A model generated the notes under the pieces. It did no database searches. It was not told where the DNA came from and saw only the letters and a list, made by a program, of their open reading frames with translations. The translations under genes were made by a program, and so were the position numbers. From positions 1 to 58,492 of the forward strand of contig JAQSYI010000049.1 in NCBI GenBank assembly GCA_029256185.1: 58,492 nucleotides of DNA, in the 5' to 3' direction. Shown piece by piece: positions 26,377 through 36,281 of this stretch (positions are counted from its first letter, which is position 1; the number at the start of each line of letters is the position of its first letter). This DNA comes from Paenibacillaceae bacterium. Its GTDB lineage: Bacteria; Bacillota; Bacilli; Paenibacillales; NBRC-103111.

Positions 26377-27627
26377 TTATGCGCCGCTCATGGACAATAA
26401 CAGCTTCCGGTACTTCTCCAAGGATATATCCCGCCTGAGATACTGCTCCAGATACATGCGGCCGCTCAACCCGTAAGCGGCCAGCCGGGCTTGGTCCATC
26501 CCGTATAACGTCCGGAGATTGCTTGCAACTTCCCCGTATTGCTGCGGCTCCACCACCACTCCGCATCCGCTCTCCCGGATGAGACGGTATGCCTCGCTCC
26601 CTTCCTCCAGCACGCCCAGAACAGTCCTGCCGGCTGCCATTACGCCGTAAATCTTGCTCGGAACAGATACTCCCTTGATTCCCTTCTGGTTGACAACCAG
26701 ATGCACATCCGCGGCATTCAGGGAGTACACCAGCTCCTCCTTGGGCTGGAAGGGCAGGAAGTGGACACCGGACAAACCCTTGTCCTCCACATAAGCCTGC
26801 ATCCGTTTTTTGACAGCGCCGTCCCCGATGAAGACAAAAGCGATATCCGGATATTGCGAGAAGGACTCGGTAACCTTGATCAGATTCTCCAGATCGTAGT
26901 ACAGTCCCATGTTGCCGGAATACATCACAACAAACTTACCGGTCAGGCCGTGCTGCTCCAGGAACCGGGCCACCTTGGGATGAGCCTTGTCCAGAGGTAC
27001 AATGGCCTGCTCATCGGTCCAGTTGTTGATCACGGTATTGGCGGGAAGGCTGTGTGCGGCCAGCCGCTTGAACAGAGTTTGCTGCATATCAAGGCCCACC
27101 GTTATAATATGGTCCGCCTGCTTGCAATTGAAGGTGTCCACCCATCTGGCGATGCTGTACAGCTTCTTGCTTTTCATGAAGCTGACCGCCTCCGCCTGCT
27201 CGGGATTGAAATCCTGGATGTTGTAGATATGCTTGGCGCGCAAGAGCCGCTTGCCGATGGTGCCGATCAACCCGCCCAGGATAGGAGGAGAAGAGATGGT
27301 GTAGATGAAATCCACCTTCTTCTGCCTGAGCATAGCCAGGCTGGCATACAAGAAGTAGGAGGCAATATATCTTAGCCTGCTCCATTTGTTTGATTTATCC
27401 ACTTTAGGTAATTTAACCCTGATAATTGTGATATCTTCAAGCTGTTCCTTGGCGAATCTGCTTTTGCTGTCTGCCGCCGGTCCTTGTTCCCCATTCTCCG
27501 CCATAGCAGCAATCACCGTAATCCGGAAGTCCTTCTGAATATGCAGGCATAATTCGGTCAGCAGCTGTCCTGTGGAAGCATAATCGGGATAAAAGTAATT
27601 GATCACAAACACGATGTGGGGCTTCAT
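26377..27627 (-). CDS. Glycosyltransferase family 4 (WbuB-like)
   Basis: 416 residues, GT-B fold. The N-terminal half has VINYFYPDYASTGQL; the C-terminal half has the donor-site features VMYSGNMGLYYDLENL, FIGDGAVKKRM and PSKIYGVMAAGRTVLGV with its Glu-rich follow-on EEGSEAYRLI. It transfers a sugar from a nucleotide donor to the growing lipid-linked repeat at the cytoplasmic face. It overlaps the stop of the upstream acetyltransferase gene by four bases (ATGA). Confidence 0.9.
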   Translation of the reverse strand: MKPHIVFVINYFYPDYASTGQLLTELCLHIQKDFRITVIAAMAENGEQGPAADSKSRFAKEQLEDITIIRVKLPKVDKSNKWSRLRYIASYFLYASLAMLRQKKVDFIYTISSPPILGGLIGTIGKRLLRAKHIYNIQDFNPEQAEAVSFMKSKKLYSIARWVDTFNCKQADHIITVGLDMQQTLFKRLAAHSLPANTVINNWTDEQAIVPLDKAHPKVARFLEQHGLTGKFVVMYSGNMGLYYDLENLIKVTESFSQYPDIAFVFIGDGAVKKRMQAYVEDKGLSGVHFLPFQPKEELVYSLNAADVHLVVNQKGIKGVSVPSKIYGVMAAGRTVLGVLEEGSEAYRLIRESGCGVVVEPQQYGEVASNLRTLYGMDQARLAAYGLSGRMYLEQYLRRDISLEKYRKLLLSMSGA

Positions 27628-28211
27628 ACCAGCATCTCCTCTCCATAGCTCTCCTCAACCATCCGGAAACGGGGCTTGATCAGCACGGCCGGCGAGCCGC
27701 CGAAAATCAGGTTGGCGGGCACATTGCGGGTTACCGTGCTGCGGGCTGCTACAACTGCCATCTCTCCAATGGCCACGCCCGGATACAGAAACACGTCGCT
27801 TGCTATCCAAGCTCCATCCCCGACTGTGACCGGCTTGGTGATCAAGCCGAAGTTCTCGTCATAGATGTCATGGGAACCCGTGCATAGATAGCTGTTCTGT
27901 GAAATCACGCAGTGGGATCCGATGTGAATCTGATCCAGGCTGTACAATTCAACATGATCCCCGATCCATGAATACTCCCCAATGGACACCTTCCAAGGAT
28001 AGGTGAATTTTGCGGTGGCCCTGACTTGTACGCCCCTTCCGATTTGCGCACCGAACAACCGGAGCAGAAAGTTTCTCCAGGCATACATGGGATGCAGGGA
28101 GAAGCGGAAGATTGTGCCCTGAATGAACCACCACAGCAAAACAATAAACCCGCTGCGGCCCCTGGAGTACCAATCCTGGTTATACCGGTCAAGACGAATC
28201 CTGTTTTTCAT
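27624..28211 (-). CDS. Hexapeptide-repeat O-acetyltransferase (WcaF-like)
   Basis: 195 residues. Left-handed beta-helix repeats from about residue 60 to 175, with the catalytic His in CTGSHDIYDENF. The pattern VGDGAWIASDVFLYPGVAIG is typical of the colanic acid acetyltransferase WcaF. It probably O-acetylates fucose or another residue of the exopolysaccharide. It overlaps the following glycosyltransferase gene as ATGA. Confidence 0.9.
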   Translation of the reverse strand: MKNRIRLDRYNQDWYSRGRSGFIVLLWWFIQGTIFRFSLHPMYAWRNFLLRLFGAQIGRGVQVRATAKFTYPWKVSIGEYSWIGDHVELYSLDQIHIGSHCVISQNSYLCTGSHDIYDENFGLITKPVTVGDGAWIASDVFLYPGVAIGEMAVVAARSTVTRNVPANLIFGGSPAVLIKPRFRMVEESYGEEMLV

Positions 28212-28233
28212 GTGCAGGCACCTGTTTCCCCAA

Positions 28234-29127
28234 TTAATAGGCCGTTTCTTTTATTTCCAGCGAAGCGGTGTTGACCGCATTGTTCTTGTACTTTTGATAC
28301 TCATATATTTTGGCGTCCACCAGGAAGCGGTACCAGTACCCCTGCAGGAAATGGAAGACTAACCCCTCTTTCCCGTCAAGAAAGCCCAGTTGAAAGAAAT
28401 ACCGGTACAGAAAATACCACCTTGGCCGTTTAAACAGCGGAATTTTATAATAAATGCGGGTTTTGAACCAACGCTTTCTCGCCGCCTGCCCGCGGAATAG
28501 ATTCGGTTGTATTTCATCGTGGACATGAATGTTATTTTTTTCAGACAGAAACTCCGTGGCTTCCTTATTGGAATACCAGTTGTGCTTTTGCGTCCACCAT
28601 TCCAGGCTTTTCGTGTTGTTGTCGTTCATATCGTGTGTAAATGTGACGGATTGCCCCTGCAGCAGCACCATATGCTCATCCATCCGCTTTTGCTCGCATA
28701 CCGCAGTCCCGGTACGGAAGATGCGCAGCAGGCATTGGGGATACATCCCGCCATGCTTAATCCATCTGCCCATGAAGTACACTCTTCTCTTCAGAATGAT
28801 TCCGTTCACCGGTTCCGGCAGGCTGGCCAGTTTGCTGCTGATTTCCTGACATAACTCCGGAGTGAGCTCTTCGTCCGCGTCCATCCTCATGGTCCAGCCG
28901 GTAGTGATGGCCGTATTGGTCAAGGCCCAGTTCAACTGTGCCGCATGATCTGTGAAGGCATGCTCGTAGAAATCCAGTCCCAGCCCCAGGCAGATTTCCT
29001 TGGTCCTGTCTGTGCTGAAGCTGTCTACAACGACTATCCGCTTGGCCAATCCCCGGAAGGAGCTGATGCACTTGGCAATATTGGCTTCTTCATTCTTGGT
29101 AAGAATTACTACCGTCAGATCCGTCAT
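28234..29127 (-). CDS. Glycosyltransferase family 2 (WaaE/KdtX-like)
   Basis: About 297 residues from MTDLTVVIL; a start seven codons earlier is possible. GT-A fold with VVILTKNEEANIAKCI, VVDSFSTDRTKEI and the metal site MRMDADEEL. The C-terminal half, ending in YQKYKNNA, is hydrophobic and basic and may lie on the membrane. Acts with two GT4 enzymes in building the repeat unit. Confidence 0.88.
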   Translation of the reverse strand: MTDLTVVILTKNEEANIAKCISSFRGLAKRIVVVDSFSTDRTKEICLGLGLDFYEHAFTDHAAQLNWALTNTAITTGWTMRMDADEELTPELCQEISSKLASLPEPVNGIILKRRVYFMGRWIKHGGMYPQCLLRIFRTGTAVCEQKRMDEHMVLLQGQSVTFTHDMNDNNTKSLEWWTQKHNWYSNKEATEFLSEKNNIHVHDEIQPNLFRGQAARKRWFKTRIYYKIPLFKRPRWYFLYRYFFQLGFLDGKEGLVFHFLQGYWYRFLVDAKIYEYQKYKNNAVNTASLEIKETAY

Positions 29128-29176
29128 CTTTATCACCGCTTCTTTCATTCATTCGATGGTCTATGTAGGAACCGCG

Positions 29177-30382
29177 TTATGATGTCACTACAGCTTCCGG
29201 ACGAACCGTCTCCCGCCTGCCGCCGATGATCCGGCTATACTCATCCTCCAGCACTTTTCCCACATGGCTCCATTGATAATAATCCCGCACCAGCTGAACT
29301 CCATTTTCCCCCAACTGTTTGGCGGCTGGCTGATCGGACAGCAGCTCGCCGATTTGCCTGGAGAATGCATCGGGATCACAGGGTGCTACCCGGCCTGCCG
29401 GATACTCCGCCACCTCACGCCAGATATTCACCTTGTCGGAAATAACCACCGGTACGCCGCATGCCAGAGCCTCGATGACAGCAATCCCGAAGTTTTCCGA
29501 ATAGGACGGCAGCACGAACAGATCGGCATCGTTCAGCACCGCCAGCTTATCCTCTCCTGTCAGCATGCCGGTAAACAGCACATCGTCTTGAAGCCCCTCT
29601 TCGCCAATCCATTGTTTTACCTGCACACCGTAGTTTTCATTATCGGGCCCCGTAATAACCAGCATGGTATCGGGATGCTCCTTCTTCACAGCGCTGAAGG
29701 CCTTGACCAGAATATCCAGTCCTTTCTTGAAATTCAGACGGCTGAAGAACAACAGCATCCTCTTGCCTTCCAGCTGCGGATACTGCCCGCGGAACTGCCC
29801 CTTGGGCGGCAGGCGGTCATATTCGGCCAGGTCCAATCCATTGGGTACCACAAAACCCTGTGCCTCGAAAGTAACCGGCTTCGCCAGGCGCATCTCTTCT
29901 TGGGTGGTAAAATGCATGGCGGCCGCATGTTTGATATTCCGGTTCTCGAATAACCATTCCATAAAAGCTTTCCTGAAGCGGTGTCTGCCATACAGGAAGG
30001 GGTCCAGTGAACCATGGGGACAAATCACATAAGGGACGCCGAACTTGCGGCAATAATACCCTGCCATCAAACCGTGAAAAAGATAAAGGGAATGAATATG
30101 GACCAGATCATATTGGGGGATATCCCGCTTCAGCGCCTTGGCCAACTGCCGCGAGGTGCCCCAGAATCTGGGACGCTGGACAGAAAAGTAACGAATCTCC
30201 ACTCCGTCCTGAATAACCGGAGCATCCAGCGGAACCTGCAAATGGCCGTCTCCATCCTGATTGGTGGTGTACATGCTAACCTGATGTCCTCTATCGGCTA
30301 ATGCCCGCGCCATTTCCATGCTTGCTTTGGAGGGACCTCCATAACGCGGAGCCAGATTGGCGATCACATGCAGTATTTTCAT
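29177..30382 (-). CDS. Glycosyltransferase family 4
   Basis: 401 residues. N-terminal YGGPSKASMEMARALADRG, middle VPNGLDLAEYDRLP, donor site FFSRLNFKKGLDILVKAF, and the EX7E stretch VLPSYSENFGIAVIEALACG. The last is the classic GT4 signature. Its first 92 bases overlap the end of the polymerase gene in another frame, so translation is probably coupled. Confidence 0.91.
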   Translation of the reverse strand: MKILHVIANLAPRYGGPSKASMEMARALADRGHQVSMYTTNQDGDGHLQVPLDAPVIQDGVEIRYFSVQRPRFWGTSRQLAKALKRDIPQYDLVHIHSLYLFHGLMAGYYCRKFGVPYVICPHGSLDPFLYGRHRFRKAFMEWLFENRNIKHAAAMHFTTQEEMRLAKPVTFEAQGFVVPNGLDLAEYDRLPPKGQFRGQYPQLEGKRMLLFFSRLNFKKGLDILVKAFSAVKKEHPDTMLVITGPDNENYGVQVKQWIGEEGLQDDVLFTGMLTGEDKLAVLNDADLFVLPSYSENFGIAVIEALACGVPVVISDKVNIWREVAEYPAGRVAPCDPDAFSRQIGELLSDQPAAKQLGENGVQLVRDYYQWSHVGKVLEDEYSRIIGGRRETVRPEAVVTS

Positions 30383-31565
30383 CCCCTGTTCCTCCTGAAT
30401 AACGTTTTGTGCCGATCATCTGAAGCCCTATGGAGCACCATAAGAAAATGCTTAATATATTCCCCAGTGTGAACAGCAGGCTTTCCGTAAACGAATAGAA
30501 GGCGAGCACAAACAGCATAATCATCAAAAAAAATGTCTGTTTCTCTCTCGATGCCGCATAGGTTCTAATGAGAAAGCTTAAAGAGTAGAGCAGCAGGATC
30601 AGGAATATTCCCAAGCCGGCCAGCCCCGTGTCCATCAGCACGGAGATGTAGTAATTGTCCCGGGCCACATCGGTATTGAGCAGCCCTTGCCCTATCCAAT
30701 ACTCTATAGCCGTGTTCTCTTTCATCAAATCCGTCCATATGGCAATTCTTCCGCTCAGCATCTCATTCAGACTGTTCAGCATATCACTGGAATTCAGCAT
30801 TCTGACCAGATAGAGGGTAACCGCAGCTACCGTAATAATGATCATGGGTACATTATTCAGCAGTCTGGCTATGCGGAATGTGTGATTCTTGAAGATAAAC
30901 AGGACAATAAGAGCTAATGCGCAATAGGCAGCTGTCCGGCTTCCGCTCATGTGAATCAGACCATAATACAAGGGAAGGAACAGCAGATAATGCCTCTTGC
31001 GGGGGAACATATAGGATATGAGCAAGGAAGTGCAGATCCCCAGGAAACAAATGATTCCCAACACATTAGGGCTAAGGAAGAACGCATAATACCGGTTTCT
31101 CAAACTGTGCGGGTCCAGAAAAAAGGATTCCGGCTTGCCCATGCCCAACAATATGGATACCAAAAGCGTAGTTAAAACCACATAATGGACAGCCGCAACA
31201 AAGGAACCAAAGGAAATGTTGTTTTGGTGCAAATAATTGGGAAGCAGCAGGATAGAGTATACAAACAACAATAAAAAACTTGCGATTGTCATACTCATAT
31301 CCAGCAGCTGCCCCATGCCTTCCACCTTCGTAAAACCGAACAGCATGATGATCAGCCACAGGTAGAACAACACGGACACATGTTTGGCAGGCCGTTGTAT
31401 GATTATTCCTTTGTTCATAACACTGATTAACAACAGAAAAAAATGAAGGCAAAACAATCCGAATTTCGCAAAGTAGAGCAGCCCGGAAGGGCCGAAGCGC
31501 ATTTGGGATATGACATTAACCGAATAAACTACAAAAATGCTGCAGAAAAAAAATTTGTGCTTCAA
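30291..31565 (-). CDS. O-antigen ligase/polymerase-type membrane protein (Wzy-like)
   Basis: 424 residues with about 11 membrane helices and a long extracytoplasmic loop containing SGRIAIWTDLMKENTAIEYWIGQGL near residue 270-300. This SGR-xxxW pattern is typical of Wzy/WaaL polymerases. It would join repeat units on the outer face. The final 35 residues are hydrophilic and are read from the start of the next gene in another frame, so the true protein may have ended near residue 390 in the ancestor. Confidence 0.85.
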   Translation of the reverse strand: MKHKFFFCSIFVVYSVNVISQMRFGPSGLLYFAKFGLFCLHFFLLLISVMNKGIIIQRPAKHVSVLFYLWLIIMLFGFTKVEGMGQLLDMSMTIASFLLLFVYSILLLPNYLHQNNISFGSFVAAVHYVVLTTLLVSILLGMGKPESFFLDPHSLRNRYYAFFLSPNVLGIICFLGICTSLLISYMFPRKRHYLLFLPLYYGLIHMSGSRTAAYCALALIVLFIFKNHTFRIARLLNNVPMIIITVAAVTLYLVRMLNSSDMLNSLNEMLSGRIAIWTDLMKENTAIEYWIGQGLLNTDVARDNYYISVLMDTGLAGLGIFLILLLYSLSFLIRTYAASREKQTFFLMIMLFVLAFYSFTESLLFTLGNILSIFLWCSIGLQMIGTKRYSGGTGDENTACDRQSGSALWRSLQSKHGNGAGISR

Positions 31566-31597
31566 TTCGCCACCTCATTTTCACCTCTTCTTCATCT

Positions 31598-32866
31598 CTA
31601 TTGGCAGCTGTAGGACTCCCGGGCTTCCCTTCTCCGGCCGGACAACATGTACAGATAAGTAAAAATAATGATTCCGCCGAGCAGCCGGACCAGCATTCCG
31701 ATGCAGATGGAGACGGCTGCGCCAACCAAGGCATACCGGGGCAATAACAAATACAAGGAAATGCATGTAGAAGCAACAACACAGATCAAAATCGGAGTCT
31801 GCACCTTAAAATTCCTGATGGCATAGATCCCGCATTCCAGAAAGGAGGCCACATACCACAAGGCTCCTCCCAGCATGGACCATTGAAACACCCGGTTATA
31901 GCCGGAGTATTCGGGCGTATATATGACCGCCAGCAGCTCGCTTCCGAAAAACAAGGGTATAAGTACGGAAACCAGGCTGATCCCGGCGCCCAATAGCATC
32001 ACCTTTCTAAACAGTACCCCAAAGGCGTGTCTGTCCCTTGAGAAATATTTGGCCAGACGCGGTGTAACGGATTGTCCGATGGCGCTGACAACCATTGCAC
32101 CTGCAATCATGATGTATACAATGGCAGAGAAATAGCCCAGCTCCGTTACGCCCACATGCTGCTCCACGAAATATCTGGGCAGATTGGCATTAAACGTATC
32201 CAGAAAGCCCGCAGCGCCCAAGGGAAGCGCCATGACCAGCATCCTCTTGATTGCCGCTGCTTCAATAATTCTGCCTTCCCTTATGTTCTTCCCTGTTTCA
32301 TCGCCTACTTGCCGAGCCTTGGGAAGATCATAGAACAGGAGCAGCAGAAGCCAGACCATGGTATAAGCCGCAATCGTCCATAGCAGATTATGAGTCAGAT
32401 ACAGGCAACACACTGTAACCGCAACCGATCCAAGCCCTTTCAGAATGGTTGACTTGGCCACGATATCGAGTCTTTCCATGCGCTGCAGCCTGCCGTACAG
32501 GATATCGCTGATGGATTCAATCACCTTGGCCATTCCGATTAACAGGATAATCACTGCCCTGTCTGGGGGATACTGCATGACGATTGTAAGGGTAACGATG
32601 ATCAGCATGGCGATGCATGAACAAAACAATCTAAGCTCTACATAGCTGCGGAACCGGAACTGCTGCTCCACATCGGTGGATAAGATATTTCTCAGCTGAA
32701 GGTTTGTAAAAATAACGACCGGGGCGCAGATCGCCAGCGCCAGAGTGAAGGAGCCTACCATGGCCGGACTGCCTAATTTGGCCAAAAAAATCAGCATGGC
32801 CCATTGGGAGGCTCCATACACGATATTCCCCATGAGAGACCATGCGAAGTTGGTTCCCATCCTCAT
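31598..32866 (-). CDS. Polysaccharide flippase (Wzx-like, MOP superfamily)
   Basis: 422 residues with 12 predicted membrane helices. The N-terminal FAWSLMGNIVYGASQWAML is typical of MATE/MOP flippases. It would move the lipid-linked repeat across the membrane for polymerisation by the neighbouring Wzy-like protein. Four bases separate it from gmd. Confidence 0.9.
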   Translation of the reverse strand: MRMGTNFAWSLMGNIVYGASQWAMLIFLAKLGSPAMVGSFTLALAICAPVVIFTNLQLRNILSTDVEQQFRFRSYVELRLFCSCIAMLIIVTLTIVMQYPPDRAVIILLIGMAKVIESISDILYGRLQRMERLDIVAKSTILKGLGSVAVTVCCLYLTHNLLWTIAAYTMVWLLLLLFYDLPKARQVGDETGKNIREGRIIEAAAIKRMLVMALPLGAAGFLDTFNANLPRYFVEQHVGVTELGYFSAIVYIMIAGAMVVSAIGQSVTPRLAKYFSRDRHAFGVLFRKVMLLGAGISLVSVLIPLFFGSELLAVIYTPEYSGYNRVFQWSMLGGALWYVASFLECGIYAIRNFKVQTPILICVVASTCISLYLLLPRYALVGAAVSICIGMLVRLLGGIIIFTYLYMLSGRRREARESYSCQ

Positions 32867-32870
32867 CGTT

Positions 32871-33851
32871 TCATACCACGATTAATCTCTCAGCTCTTCT
32901 CACCCGCTCCAGATCTGCGTCCACCATCATTCGGATCAGCTGCCCGAAGTTCACGTCCAGCTTCCAGCCCAGCTTCTCCTTGGCCTTGGAGCAATCGCCG
33001 AGCAGCAGATCTACCTCGGCCGGCCTGACGTATTCGGGATCGATAATCACGTAATTCCGGTAATCGAGGCCCGCATATGAGAAGGCAATCTCCAGGAGCT
33101 CTCTCACGGTATGCATTTCTCCGGTTGCGATGACGAAGTCATCGGGCTCATCCTGCTGAAGCATCAGCCACATGGCCTTCACATAATCACCAGCGAAGCC
33201 CCAATCCCGAAGAGCGTCCAAATTGCCCATGCGAAGCTCATCCTGCATCCCCAGCTTGATACGCGCCACCGCATCGGTTACCTTGCGGGTAACAAATTCC
33301 AGTCCCCTCCGGGGAGACTCATGATTGAACAGAATACCGGAACAAGCGAACATGCCGAAGCTTTCCCGGTAATTCACCGTAATCCAGTGTCCGTATACTT
33401 TGGCTACCCCATACGGGCTGCGGGGATAGAACGGCGTCGTCTCTTTCTGCGGCGTCTCCTGCACCTTCCCGAACATCTCACTGCTGGATGCCTGGTAGAA
33501 CTTCGCCTCCGGCTTGACAATCCGCACAGCCTCCAGCATATTGGTCACACTGAGCGCAGTTATTTGTCCGGTTGTCAGCGGCTGCGGCCAGGAGGCGGCT
33601 ACGAAGGATTGTGCGGCCAGATTGTAGACTTCATCGGGATCGGAGATTCTGACAGCTTCTATCAGAGAGGACAAATCCGTTAAATCTCCGGAGATCCAGT
33701 TGATCCGGTCTCTAATATGTTGAACATTCTCATAATTGGGTGTACTGGTCCGTCTTCTCATCCCGTATACGGCATAACCTTTCTCAAGCAGCAATTCCGC
33801 CAAGTAAGATCCATCCTGGCCGGTTACACCCGTAATCAACGCTTTTTTCAT
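32871..33851 (-). CDS. gmd: GDP-mannose 4,6-dehydratase
   Basis: 326 residues of the extended short-chain dehydrogenase family. GVTGQDGSYLAELLLEKGY is the NAD(P) site, SSSEMFGKVQETPQKETTPF and YPRSPYGVAKVYGHW give the catalytic Ser/Thr, Glu, Tyr and Lys, and FNHESPRRG is diagnostic for Gmd. Converts GDP-mannose to GDP-4-keto-6-deoxymannose. Cotranscribed with fcl, which finishes the route to GDP-fucose. Confidence 0.96.
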   Translation of the reverse strand: MKKALITGVTGQDGSYLAELLLEKGYAVYGMRRRTSTPNYENVQHIRDRINWISGDLTDLSSLIEAVRISDPDEVYNLAAQSFVAASWPQPLTTGQITALSVTNMLEAVRIVKPEAKFYQASSSEMFGKVQETPQKETTPFYPRSPYGVAKVYGHWITVNYRESFGMFACSGILFNHESPRRGLEFVTRKVTDAVARIKLGMQDELRMGNLDALRDWGFAGDYVKAMWLMLQQDEPDDFVIATGEMHTVRELLEIAFSYAGLDYRNYVIIDPEYVRPAEVDLLLGDCSKAKEKLGWKLDVNFGQLIRMMVDADLERVRRAERLIVV

Positions 33852-33870
33852 CGCTGCTCTCCTCCATTAT

Positions 33871-34815
33871 TTACAATGAGTTGCTTGCCGCATACTCTCT
33901 CTGAAACTGCTTGTAAACCGATTGGAGCCCTTCCTCCAAGGAAATCTTGGCTTGCCACCCCAACCCGTTGATCTTGGTTACATCCACTATCTTTCTGGGC
34001 GTGCCGTCGGGAACAGCGGGGTTAAAGGTGATCTCTCCCTCATAATTCACACACTGCTTAATTAATGCGGCCAATTCGCCAATGGTAATATCCACGCCAA
34101 CTCCTATGTTGATGACCTCGCTGGCTTCATAGTGATCCATGAGATACAGGCACGCATCGGCCAAATCATCGGAATGAAGGAATTCCCGCCTGGGTGTGCC
34201 GCTGCCCCATACCTCCACGCTGGGCGAGCGGTTGATCTTGGCCTCATGGAACTTGCGGAGCAAGGCCGGCAAGACATGGGAGGTCTTCAGGTCCAGGTTG
34301 TCATTGGGACCGTAGATATTGGTGGGCATAGCCGATATGAACCGGGTGCCGTATTGGCGGTTATACGATTGGCACATGGTAATCCCTGCTATCTTGGCTA
34401 CCGCATAGGGGGCATTGGTCGGCTCCAGTGTTCCGGTCAGAAGATACTCTTCTTTGATAGGCTGGGGGCAAAGCTTAGGATAAATGCAGGTAGAGCCCAA
34501 GAACAGCAGCTTCTTGACGTGAAACCGGCAGGAACAGTCAATTACATTGGTCTGGATCATCAGATTATCCCGGATGAAATCGGCGGGATATTCCTGGTTG
34601 GCCACAATACCGCCTACCTTGGCGGCAGCGAGAAACACATATTCGATGTCATTCTCCTGAAAGAAGCGGCTTACCTGACCATAGTCCCGCAGATCCAATT
34701 CAGAGCTTGTGCGGTAGATCAGGTTGGTGTATCCTCTCTGTTCCAGAGCCCGAAGGATGGCTGATCCTACCAAGCCCTTGTGGCCCGCTACATATATGAC
34801 TGAATGTTTGTTCAT
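33871..34815 (-). CDS. fcl: GDP-L-fucose synthase
   Basis: 314 residues. GHKGLVGSAI is the nucleotide site, LGSTCIYPKLCPQPIKEEYL contains the catalytic Ser and Cys, and YAVAKIAGI the Tyr-Lys pair. The His used in epimerisation is in the TSHVLPAL segment. Performs epimerisation and reduction of GDP-4-keto-6-deoxymannose to GDP-L-fucose. With gmd and manC it shows that the polymer contains L-fucose (or at least 6-deoxyhexose). Confidence 0.96.
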   Translation of the reverse strand: MNKHSVIYVAGHKGLVGSAILRALEQRGYTNLIYRTSSELDLRDYGQVSRFFQENDIEYVFLAAAKVGGIVANQEYPADFIRDNLMIQTNVIDCSCRFHVKKLLFLGSTCIYPKLCPQPIKEEYLLTGTLEPTNAPYAVAKIAGITMCQSYNRQYGTRFISAMPTNIYGPNDNLDLKTSHVLPALLRKFHEAKINRSPSVEVWGSGTPRREFLHSDDLADACLYLMDHYEASEVINIGVGVDITIGELAALIKQCVNYEGEITFNPAVPDGTPRKIVDVTKINGLGWQAKISLEEGLQSVYKQFQREYAASNSL

Positions 34816-34836
34816 AGTGCACCTCCGAATGGAAAA

Positions 34837-35538
34837 TTAATAGGCGTCTTTAGCACCCAGCAGAACCTTGAAGGTCTTCAGGATAATAAGCAGATCATAG
34901 AAGAAGCCCCGTTTTTCAATGTAAGTCAGATCCAGCTCCACCATCTCCCGGAATCCCACTTCATTGCGCCCGTTTACTTGCCACAAGCCCGAGCACCCTG
35001 GCACCACAGACAGGCGAAGCTTGTCGTATTCCGTATATTTCTCCACTTCATGGGGAAGCGGAGGCCGGGGGCCGACTAATGACATATTGCCCTTCAGCAC
35101 ATTCAGGAGCTGGGGCAGCTCATCCATACTGGTCTTCCGGATGAATCTCCCGATATGGGTAATGCGCGGGTCCTCCCTGATCTTGAACATGGCCCCTTCA
35201 ATCTCGTTGCGGCTGAGCAGACCCTGCAGCAATTCTTCCGCGTTGGCTACCATGGAGCGGAATTTGTACATGCGGAAGGGCCGTTCATCCTTGCCGATCC
35301 GCAGCTGGCTGAAGAAGATGCTTCCTTTGGGGTCTTCCAGCTTAATCAGGATAGCGATCACCAGAAAAAGGGGGGATAATAAAAGAAGCCCAATCAGAGA
35401 TACGGCAATATCCGTCATCCGCTTTGAAACCAGGTACATCCTTTTGCTTCCGGAAATCTTCCTTCTGGCCGGACTACGGTAATACACACTGGAACGTACT
35501 GCCATGCCGCCGCTTTCACTCTGATTATGAGATGTCAT
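34837..35538 (-). CDS. Initiating polyprenyl-phosphate sugar phosphotransferase (WcaJ/EpsL-like)
   Basis: 233 residues, the short form: one membrane helix (about 40-62), then the catalytic PGT domain. Features are FFSQLRIGKDERPFRMYKFRSM, TSMDELPQLLNVLKGNMSLVGPRP and PGCSGLWQVNGRNEVGF. It transfers a sugar-phosphate to undecaprenyl phosphate to start each repeat. Follows the kinase gene. Confidence 0.93.
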   Translation of the reverse strand: MTSHNQSESGGMAVRSSVYYRSPARRKISGSKRMYLVSKRMTDIAVSLIGLLLLSPLFLVIAILIKLEDPKGSIFFSQLRIGKDERPFRMYKFRSMVANAEELLQGLLSRNEIEGAMFKIREDPRITHIGRFIRKTSMDELPQLLNVLKGNMSLVGPRPPLPHEVEKYTEYDKLRLSVVPGCSGLWQVNGRNEVGFREMVELDLTYIEKRGFFYDLLIILKTFKVLLGAKDAY

Positions 35539-35579
35539 ACCTCTCCATCCTTCCTTCTCCCTGGAATCTTCAGGCCGGG

Positions 35580-36281
35580 TTATTGGGTGTCGCTCTCTGT
35601 ATGGCCATAGTACGAGTAGGCAGTGAAATTAGTCTCCTTGCGGTTTCTGTTATTTAACACGACACCCAGCATCCTGGCCTTGACATGCTCGAAGCTGGCC
35701 TTGACCTTAAGCGCCTGCTCCCGTCTTACCTTGCCGGAATCAATCACCATCAGCACGCCGTCGCACTTGGAACTGAGAACCAGCGCATCGCTTACCGCCC
35801 CGGCAGGCGGGGCATCTATGATCAATACATCGTATCTTAGCTTCAACTCATTCATCACGGCCGACAGTTTTCTCGATGCCAGCAGCTCGGACGGATTGGG
35901 AGGGATAGGACCCGATGTGAGGATTTGCAGATTTTCCACATAACATTCAAGCAGCGCCTCTGAGATATGACTATGTCCGGTCAGCAAGCTGGTCAGCCCA
36001 ATCCGGTTGTTCAGATTGAAGATGTTGTGCATGCTCGCTTTCCTCAGATCAGCGTCAATAAGGAGCACTCTCTTGTTGGTCTGGGCGAATGCAATCGCCA
36101 GATTGGCCGCTATCGTCGATTTTCCTTCTCCCGCCTGGACGGAAGTTACCATAATGGACTTCACGTCTTCATCTATATTGGAGAATTCAATATTGGTGCG
36201 GAGCGTCCGGTAAGCCTCGGCAATAACAGACTTGGGATTGAGCTCCATCACCAGGGCATAATTATTTGTTGACCGCGACAT
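35580..36281 (-). CDS. CpsD/CapB-family tyrosine-protein kinase
   Basis: About 233 residues from the ATG at 36281; an in-frame GTG at 36293 is the alternative. Walker A QAGEGKST (49-56), Walker A' VLLIDADLRK (about 72-81), Walker B LIIDAPPAG. The C-terminal YSYYG is the tyrosine cluster that is autophosphorylated in bacterial BY-kinases. The start lies within the end of the wzz-like gene. As usual in Firmicutes, the membrane activator is the separate Wzz-like protein. Confidence 0.94.
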   Translation of the reverse strand: MSRSTNNYALVMELNPKSVIAEAYRTLRTNIEFSNIDEDVKSIMVTSVQAGEGKSTIAANLAIAFAQTNKRVLLIDADLRKASMHNIFNLNNRIGLTSLLTGHSHISEALLECYVENLQILTSGPIPPNPSELLASRKLSAVMNELKLRYDVLIIDAPPAGAVSDALVLSSKCDGVLMVIDSGKVRREQALKVKASFEHVKARMLGVVLNNRNRKETNFTAYSYYGHTESDTQ

